A stretch of DNA of 64,000 bases, from the NCBI GenBank assembly GCA_043228905.1, contig JBHGNT010000020.1, positions 2,790,001 through 2,854,000 on the forward strand, read 5' to 3'. The position numbers and the translations under genes are program-made. This DNA comes from Azolla caroliniana (lineage: Eukaryota > Polypodiophyta). The notes beneath the pieces are model-generated. The model was not told where the DNA came from. It saw only the letters and a program-made list of their open reading frames with translations, and made no database searches. Of this stretch, positions 58,608-64,000 are shown piece by piece (the stretch's first letter is position 1; every line of letters begins with the position of its first letter).

Positions 58608-58850
58608 TGTGGTGGTCACATGGACCACACCTAGATTAGGCCCCTACCAAGCCCCATGCACCACACATAGACCACACCCAAATTAGGCCCCTACCAAGCC
58701 TCATGCACCACACCCAAACTAGGCCCCCACCAAGCCCCATAATTAGTAGAGCTAATTGGAGTGGGAGAACACCCTCCACGCTAAGAGAGAGTCTATAAAA
58801 TGTAACTTGAGACATAATGAAAAGGAGGCTATTCTGGAGAGCATTTCACA
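58608..58850 (+). repeat. RLG3 3' LTR
   Basis: 243 bp, almost identical to the 5' LTR (one difference seen, GAGCGGG to GAGTGGG). TATAAAA is at 58794-58800. Confidence 0.92.
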
Positions 58851-59791
58851 CTACAAAGAAGCGTAATGCTACAAGGAAATTGTACAAAAAGGGGAAAAAA
58901 TGCAAAGTTGATTGTTGTGCTGGGTAATACAAATTCTCACAAACTTGTGGTTGTTGTCATCTTGATGAGTTAGACTAATACTGCATACTTTTGTTTTTAG
59001 ACAAGGAAGAAAAGAGTAATGAAAATGGAGTTACAAATTGAGAGCCACAATATGAAGAAGAATTTATCTCACTTCCAAGTACATGTTAGTACCATATTAC
59101 TTCGCGTGACAATATTACTTCAGGTGACAATAATGTACATGTGTATTAATACATAGGGCATGAGGAAGAGCCCCAAGTTGAAACTGGGATCATCCCAAGC
59201 AACAATGATGATGTAACAGTAGGTAAACATTTGTCCCTTAACCTTAATCATTTGGCTAGGTGCCTTCACTTTTTCAGAATGTGAATTGATATTGTTCTTG
59301 GATCACTTTACTATTATTTAGGAGTAGAAGAGCATGTAGATTCACAAATACCAGCAGATGATTCAGAAAATTTATGGAGCAATCTTGATTATTCTAGCTC
59401 AGATGCTAACACACATGAATGTGAGATCAGTCAAAAAGAGGAGTTGGAGTGTGAAAAGCCTGAGGTGACAAGCAACTTTGCAATGGAGTCTGCAGAGAAT
59501 GTGAAAATGACCCGAGGAGAGAATGAGATGTGTGTCCAAAACACCACAAGCAACCTTAATCTAGGGCAAGGATGTAACATTAAGGAGACCCCTGCAACTA
59601 CCCAAGAAGGAGAGTGTGGTACTATGAATGAGGGGTCTGTCCAAAATACTGCAAGTAGCTTGCACTTGGAGCACTCTAATAATGTGGTAGTGGTGTCTAC
59701 CCAAGGAGAGGAACATGTTTGTACTCCTAATAATGTGGTAGTGGGAACTACCCAACTCCCTAAAAAGATTATAAAAATTTCCGATTTTTAA
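58851..59791 (+). pseudogene. 3' exons of TIR-element gene: basic segment, then acidic C-terminus
   Basis: The exon split by RLG3 continues to about 58923 (TKKRNATRKLYKKGKKCK). Further probable exons with GT-AG borders are about 59001-59084 (DKEEKSNENG, one stop, YEEEFISLPS), about 59157-59222 (EEEPQVETGIIPSNNDD) and 59322-59791. The last is open for 156 codons to TAA at 59789 and contains internal repeats (CVQNTTSNLNLG / SVQNTASSLHLE; NNVVVVSTQGE / NNVVVGTTQ). Rich in Asn, Thr, Ser and Glu; no domain recognised. Splice sites are predicted by eye. Confidence 0.45.
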
Positions 59792-59868
59792 AAAATGTTT
59801 TTCATAATTACTTAGTACTAACAGTACTAAAAGTACTCGTGTTTTTCTTGGCCAAAAAAGGTACTTTT

Positions 59869-59895
59869 TTGGTACACCCTAGCATGCTTCAACCC
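59869..59895 (-). repeat. Right terminal inverted repeat
   Basis: Reverse complement begins GGGTTGAAGCATGC and ends GTGTACCAA; it pairs with 37923-37949. Subterminal AGTACT motifs lie at about 59812-59845. Confidence 0.8.
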
Positions 59896-60304
59896 CTGAA
59901 CTAGTTTCATTTCTATCTTAGAAGAAACTAAGCGTCAACTTTTCCTCACTCATGTAACATATTGTAAAGATTAAGGGCTCACACGGACATGAGATATTTG
60001 TGCAGTTGTAGTCCTATAGTTAATTTATTTGCTTTAAAAGCAATAGATAGAACTACAACATGTCGTCACGACATGTTGTGTGCTTTAGAGTAGTATTCCA
60101 ATGGGACAAGCAAAATGTATTTGAGTCGATTCGAGAACGGCATGTTACATGACAAGTTGTATAACAATATTCTAGAAAATTCTCAAAAAATTGAATTAAT
60201 ATGAAACTTTGCTCAAATGGACCGTTTTCATGGACTAGTTTCATTTGGATCTTACAAGAAACGTAAGAGCACTACTGGTTTATTAAGGTAACAAATCGTA
60301 AAGG
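59896..60304. repeat. tRNA-Gly satellite fragment
   Basis: Continues the monomer interrupted at 37922 (GAACTAGTTTCATTTCTATC...). It contains only the decayed tRNA-like module (about 59998-60072); the intact-module half is lost at the LINE-3 junction. Confidence 0.8.
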
Positions 60305-61120
60305 GACTTTGCAGTTGCAGCCAGGCGGCCCCCTTCGCAACGGCTGGCGAACATTGGGAATCACCGATTAGGCGCTCATTGCCTTTTGGAAGGGTCTTTG
60401 GCGTCTCCACATGCCTGAAAAGATTAAGCTCTTTTGGTGGCAGATCGGTCAGAATGTGGTGCCCGTTGGCGAATGGTTAGATAAATGTGGCGGCCCGTTA
60501 GGCTGCCCACTGTGCTCTCTACCTATTGAGTCTCTGAGGCATTGTTTGTGGGATTGCCCTCAAGCTCAAAAGGTATGGGATAGAGTGACTCGCCTCCTTG
60601 TGGCATGTGAAGTTGAAGGAACAGCCTCGTGGAGCGCTGCGGCATGGATTGATCACTCGGTCGAAGGGTGGAAGAGAGGCAAAATCGTCAAGATCCGTTT
60701 TGAAAGAGGCTTGCAGCCCGCATCCCCTAGGTTTCCGGAAATTTGGATGTTGATCGCAGGTTTCACCTTGTGGTATATATGGAAAGCGCGTTGCCTCAAG
60801 GTCTTCCAAGGTAAGGTACGGCCCTCGGAGGAAGTGATTCTGGACATATGGTTCGCGCTTATCAGCTGCCTACGAGGGCAACTGGAAGAGGTTTGCAGCC
60901 ACTCTAACGACGTGACCACTGCCCATTTGCGCTTTTGGTAGAAATGGCGGAACACACCTATGGTGATGCAAGGCGGGAGTAGCCCGAGGTAGAACTACCA
61001 GCCCCCACGTTGGTTGTTTCCTACTCACCTGCCACCCTCTCTTCGGTGTAGGCCCAAAGAGCCGACTCGTACTAGGCAACATTGAAGCGAATCGCCTTGG
61101 ATATAGGTAGCTTCTTACAT
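60305..61120 (+). mobile_element. LINE-3: 5'-truncated L1-type fragment with zf-RVT domain
   Basis: Holds the last part of a LINE ORF2. Frame 60411-60941 (177 codons, uninterrupted): PEKIKLFWWQIGQNVVPVGE, finger CPLCSLPIESLRHCLWDC at about 60505-60560, TLWYIWKARCLKVFQGKV, ending at TAG 60939. This is the zinc-binding domain that follows RT in plant L1 ORF2. A YQPPRWLFPT-like trace follows at about 60993-61025. It is more GC-rich and better preserved than LINE-1 and LINE-2, so it is from a different family. The satellite resumes at about 61120 with a deletion; no clean target duplication seen. Confidence 0.75.
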
Positions 61121-61223
61121 TAAGTTAAGGACTCAACTTTTTTAGAATGAACTAAGGCCCAACTTTTTTTCACTCATGTGACAAATTGTAAAGATTAAGG
61201 GCTCACACTGATATGAGATATTT

Positions 61224-61298
61224 GTGCGGTTGTAGTCTTATAGTTAATGCATTTGCTTTGCAAGCAATAGATAGAGCTTCAACATGTCGTAACTCCAC
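61224..61298 (+). pseudogene. Decayed tRNA-like module of 729-bp monomer
   Basis: Aligns with the tRNA-Gly module (TTGTAGTC, then GTTAAT, then GCAATAGA) but lacks a D-arm pairing and a box B. The anticodon-loop region reads GCTTTGCAAGC. Confidence 0.6.
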
Positions 61299-61616
61299 GT
61301 TGTGTGCTTTAGAGTAGAATTCCAATGGTACAAGCAAAATTTATTTCAGTCACTTCGAGAACGGCTTTTGATAAGACACGCTTTTTAACAATATTGCAGA
61401 AAATTGAATTAATATGAAGCTTTGCTCAAATGGACCGTTTTCATGGACTAATTTCATTTGGATCTTACAAGAAACGTAAGAGCACTATTGGTTTATTCAG
61501 GTAACAAATCGTAAAGATTCAATACTGAGGCTAATATACAATAACTCAGCGACAAATTTTTCTCGCACATTTTTCTTTCTGATTCTTTACGAATGCCTAG
61601 AAAATATGGCCGAATT

Positions 61617-61688
61617 GCGCTTGTAGTCCAACGGTTAGGATAATTGCCTTCCAAGCAATAGACCCGAGTTCAACTCTCGGCAAGCGCA
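61617..61688 (+). tRNA. tRNA-Gly(TCC)-type gene, copy 1 of right block
   Basis: 72 nt with a perfect cloverleaf: acceptor GCGCTTG/CAAGCGC, D-stem GTCC/GGAT (one G-U), anticodon stem ATTGC/GCAAT with loop CTTCCAA (anticodon TCC), T-stem CCGAG/CTCGG with loop TTCAACT, discriminator A. Box A (TAGTCCAACGG) and box B (AGTTCAACTC) are present. Upstream, AAATATGG and CGAATT precede the gene; the first run of four Ts downstream is about 88 bp away, so a normal Pol III terminator is missing. Compared with the usual plant nuclear tRNA-Gly(UCC), as I recall it, the acceptor and T-stem differ by paired changes. It would read GGA/GGG codons if expressed. Confidence 0.78.
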
Positions 61689-61952
61689 TACTATGTTATT
61701 TGAATCACTACATCCAACGGAAAAGAAAAAATGATTCAATTCCATTCCAACACAGAATGATACGTACCTTTCAAATTTTCATAACTACAACGTAACAAGA
61801 CAGCACCATAGTGATTTAATCTAAAGCTTTGCCAAAACAACTATTTTCCTGCACTAGTTTCATTTCTTTCTTAGAATAAACTAAGGCCCAACTTTTTCTC
61901 ACTCATGTGACAAATTGTAAAGATTAAGGGCTCACACTGATATGAGATATTT

Positions 61953-62027
61953 GTGCGGTTGTAGTCCTATAGTTAATGTATTTGCTTTGCAAGCAATAGA
62001 TAGAGCTTCAACATGTCGTAACTCCAC
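61953..62027 (+). pseudogene. Decayed tRNA-like module
   Basis: Same module as at 61224, 729 bp further on. Confidence 0.6.
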
Positions 62028-62345
62028 GTTGTGTGCTTTAGAGTACAATTCCAATGGTACAAGCAAAATTTATTTGAGTCAATTCGAGAACGGCTTTTGA
62101 CAAGACACGCTTTTTAACAATATTGCAGAAAATTGAATTAATATGAAGCTTTGCCCAAATGGACCGGTTTCATGGACAAGTGTCATTTGGATCTTACAAG
62201 AAACGTAAGAGCACTATTGGTTTATTCAGGTAACAAATCGTAAAGATTCAATACTGAGGCTAATATACAATAACGCAGCGACAAATTTTTCTCGCACAGT
62301 TTTCTTTCTGATTCTTTACGAATGCCTTGGAAATATGGCCATATT

Positions 62346-62417
62346 GCGCTTGTAGTCCAACGGTTAGGATAATTGCCTTCCAAGCAATAGACCCGAGTTC
62401 AACTCTCGGCAAGCACA
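62346..62417 (+). tRNA. tRNA-Gly(TCC)-type gene, copy 2 of right block
   Basis: As copy 1 but the 3' acceptor strand is CAAGCAC, giving one C-A mismatch at the second pair. All other stems, the TCC anticodon and boxes A/B are intact. Confidence 0.72.
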
Positions 62418-62681
62418 TACTATGTTATTTGAATCGCTACATCCAACGGAAAAGAAAAAATGATTCAATTCCATTCCAGTCCAGAATGATACGTACCTTT
62501 CAAATTTTCATAACTACAACGTAACAAGACAGCACCATAGTGATTTAATCTAAAGCTTTGCCAAAACAACTATTTCCCTGAACTAGTTTCATTTCTTTCT
62601 TAGAATAAACTAAGGCCCAACTTTTTCTCACTCATGTGACAAATTGTAAAGATTAAGGGCTCACACTGATATGAGATATTA

Positions 62682-62756
62682 GTGCGGTTGTAGTCTTATC
62701 GTTAATGTATTTGCTTTGCAAGCAATAGATAGAGCTTCAACATGTCGTAACTCCAC
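62682..62756 (+). pseudogene. Decayed tRNA-like module
   Basis: Same module as at 61224, two monomers on. Confidence 0.6.
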
Positions 62757-63074
62757 GTTGTGTGCTTTAGAGTAGAATTCCAATGGTACAAGCAAAATTT
62801 ATTTCAGTCAATTCGAGAACGGCTTTTGAGAAGACACGCTTTTTAACAATATTGCAGAAAATTGAATTAATATGAAGCTTTGCTCAAATGGACCGTTTTC
62901 ATGGACAAGTTTCATTTGGATCTTACAAGAAACGTAAGAGCACTATTGGTTTATTCAGGTAACAAATCGTAAAGATTCAATACTGAGGCTAATATACAAT
63001 AACTCAGCGACAAATTTTTCTCGCACATTTTTCTTTCTGATTCTTTACGAATGCCTTGGAAATATGGCCAAATT

Positions 63075-63146
63075 GCGCTTGTAGTCCAACGGTTAGGATA
63101 ATTGCCTTCCAAGCAATAGACCCGAGTTCAACTCTCGGCAAGCGCA
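63075..63146 (+). tRNA. tRNA-Gly(TCC)-type gene, copy 3 of right block
   Basis: Identical over all 72 nt to copy 1, with a perfect cloverleaf. A CCAAATT with a CAA, a typical plant tRNA start-site context, lies just upstream. Confidence 0.78.
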
Positions 63147-63410
63147 TACTATGTTATTTGAATCACTGCATCCAACAGAAAAGAGAAAATGATTTAATTC
63201 CATTCCAGTCCAGAATGATACGTACCTTCCAAATTTTCATAACTACAGCGTAAGAAGACAACACCATAGTGATTTAATCTAAAGCTTTGCCAAAACAACT
63301 ATGTTCCTGAACTAGTTTCATTTCTTTTTTAGAATAAACTAAGGCCCAACTTTTTCTCACCCATGTGACAAATTGTAAAGATTAAGGGCTCACACTGATA
63401 TGAGATATTT

Positions 63411-63485
63411 GTGCGGTTGTAGTCTTATTGTTAATGTATTTGCTTTGCAAGCAATAGATAGAGCTTCAACATGTCGTAACTCCAC
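63411..63485 (+). pseudogene. Decayed tRNA-like module
   Basis: Same module as at 61224, three monomers on. Confidence 0.6.
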
Positions 63486-63803
63486 GTTGTGTGCTTTAGA
63501 GTAGAATTCCAATGGTACAAGCAAAATTTATTTGAGTCACTTCGAGAACGGCTTTTGAGAAGACACGCTTTTTAACAATATTGCAGAAAATTGAATTAAT
63601 ATGAAGCTTTGCTCAAATGGACCGTTTTCATGGACTAGTTTCATTTGGATCTTACAAGAAACGTAAGAGCACTACTAGTTTATTCAGGTAACACATCGTA
63701 AAGTTTCAATGCTGAGGCTAATATACAATAACTTAGCGACCAATTTTTCTCGCACATTTTTCTTTCTGATTCTTTACGAATGCCTTGGAAAGATGGCCAA
63801 ATT

Positions 63804-63875
63804 GCGCTTGTAGTCCAACGGTTACGATCATTGCCTTCCAAGCAATAGACCCGAGTTCAACTCTCGGCAAGCGCA
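63804..63875 (+). tRNA. tRNA-Gly(TCC)-type gene, copy 4 of right block
   Basis: Perfect acceptor, anticodon and T-stems. Two changes in the D-arm region (GGAT to CGAT, so one D-stem mismatch, and A26 to C) make it slightly weaker. Confidence 0.68.
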
Positions 63876-64000
63876 TACTATGTTATTTGAATCACTACAT
63901 CCAACGGAAAAGAAAAAATGATTCAATTCCAATGCAGTCCAGAATGATACGTACCTTTCAAATTTTCATATGTACCTTTCAAATTTTCATATCTACAACG

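Larger units (their letters stand above)
54029..58850 (+). mobile_element. RLG3: compact Ty3/gypsy retrotransposon inserted in an exon
   Basis: LTRs of only 243 bp (54029-54271 and 58608-58850), differing by about one base, with CTAC on both sides (54025-54028; 58851-58854) and a polypurine tract ACAAGGGGGAAT (ending at 58607). Total length is 4.8 kb. Gag, protease, RT, RNase H and integrase are present in plus orientation, with a handful of stops. The insertion splits a short lysine-rich exon of the TIR-element gene. Confidence 0.92.
37923..59895. mobile_element. Composite element with terminal inverted repeats (probable DNA transposon), expanded by nested LTR elements
   Basis: The two ends are inverted repeats: left GGGTCAAAGCATGCTACGG (37923 on) and right, reversed, GGGTTGAAGCATGCTAGGG (from 59895), 24 of 27 bases identical. 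They are flanked by CTGA on both sides (37919-37922 and 59896-59899), and the satellite sequence is continuous once the insert is removed. Net length without RLX1 and RLG3 is about 5 kb. AGTACT/TTAGTACTAA motifs are frequent inside both ends and in the internal repeats, as subterminal transposase sites often are. No transposase domain is recognisable; a decayed multi-exon gene is inside. A 3-bp reading of the duplication (TGA) with one extra C is also possible, so the superfamily is left open. Confidence 0.72.
61121..64000. repeat. Homogeneous 729-bp tRNA-Gly satellite (right block, open at window edge)
   Basis: Four consecutive tRNA-Gly modules start at 61617, 62346, 63075 and 63804, and the four decayed modules at 61224, 61953, 62682 and 63411: every interval is exactly 729 bp. 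Monomers are much more alike than in the left and middle blocks, so this block was amplified or homogenised most recently. At the edge (about 63948-63993) a ~21-bp segment (GTACCTTTCAAATTTTCATA) is duplicated. No protein gene. Confidence 0.93.

Noticed and set aside
61617-61688. Chloroplast tRNA-Gly(UCC) insertion
   Set aside because: The plastid gene contains a group II intron, and no plastid flank is present. This is an intronless nuclear-type gene.
62327-63253. Recurring 60-67-codon open frames (MEIWPNCACSPTVRIIAFQAI-type) in every satellite monomer
   Set aside because: They are translations of the tRNA module and its flanks. Their repetition follows the satellite, and the RNA fold explains the conservation better than a protein.
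61121-64000. CRISPR-like regular repeats
   Set aside because: The unit is 729 bp with near-identical sequence throughout, so there are no short repeats with unique spacers, and the genome is eukaryotic.

Overview
This is repeat-dominated nuclear DNA of a land plant. It holds Ty1/copia and Ty3/gypsy LTR retrotransposons, L1-type LINEs carrying an RVT zinc-binding domain, GT-AG introns, and intronless tRNA-Gly(UCC)-type genes with plant-like sequence. I see no intact single-copy host gene and no bacterial or organellar gene block. The species cannot be named from the sequence.

Layout. Positions 1-2880 are GC-rich and contain scattered degenerate copies of a ~75-bp motif. Positions 2891-3550 are an LTR-like fragment with a TATA box and a possible primer-binding site. 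A 5'-truncated LINE (LINE-1) runs from about 3560 to 20365. It is split by a copia element (RLC1, 6434-18958, target duplication CTATG), which is itself split inside its RNase H domain by a gypsy element (RLG1, 10564-18042, target duplication ACGT). From about 20370 a tandem satellite begins. It is interrupted by LINE-2 (23265-31181), resumes at 31182-37922, is interrupted by a large composite with terminal inverted repeats (37923-59895, target duplication CTGA), continues briefly at 59896-60304, is interrupted by a short LINE-3 fragment, and runs from about 61120 past the right edge.

The TIR composite has about 5 kb of its own sequence. It contains a decayed multi-exon gene (lysine-rich/coiled-coil part, RING-like zinc-binding exon, acidic C-terminal exon) and many AGTACT-type motifs. 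Two insertions expanded it: a non-coding LTR element (RLX1, 41394-53444, target duplication CCTTT) that holds a minus-strand gypsy with extra coiled-coil ORFs (RLG2, 43029-53007, target duplication ATACA), and a short-LTR gypsy (RLG3, 54029-58850) sitting inside an exon.

The most unusual feature is the satellite. At the right end each monomer is exactly 729 bp and carries a tRNA-Gly(UCC)-type gene that folds as a full or nearly full cloverleaf, plus a second, decayed tRNA-like module in the other half. The 729-bp monomer looks like an ancient duplication of a ~365-bp tRNA-bearing unit. Older, more divergent copies of the same satellite fill 20370-23250 and 31190-37920. The LTRs of RLG1 separately contain three tRNA-like modules. 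All retroelement ORFs here carry stops or frameshifts; the satellite tRNA genes are the only potentially functional genes I can support.
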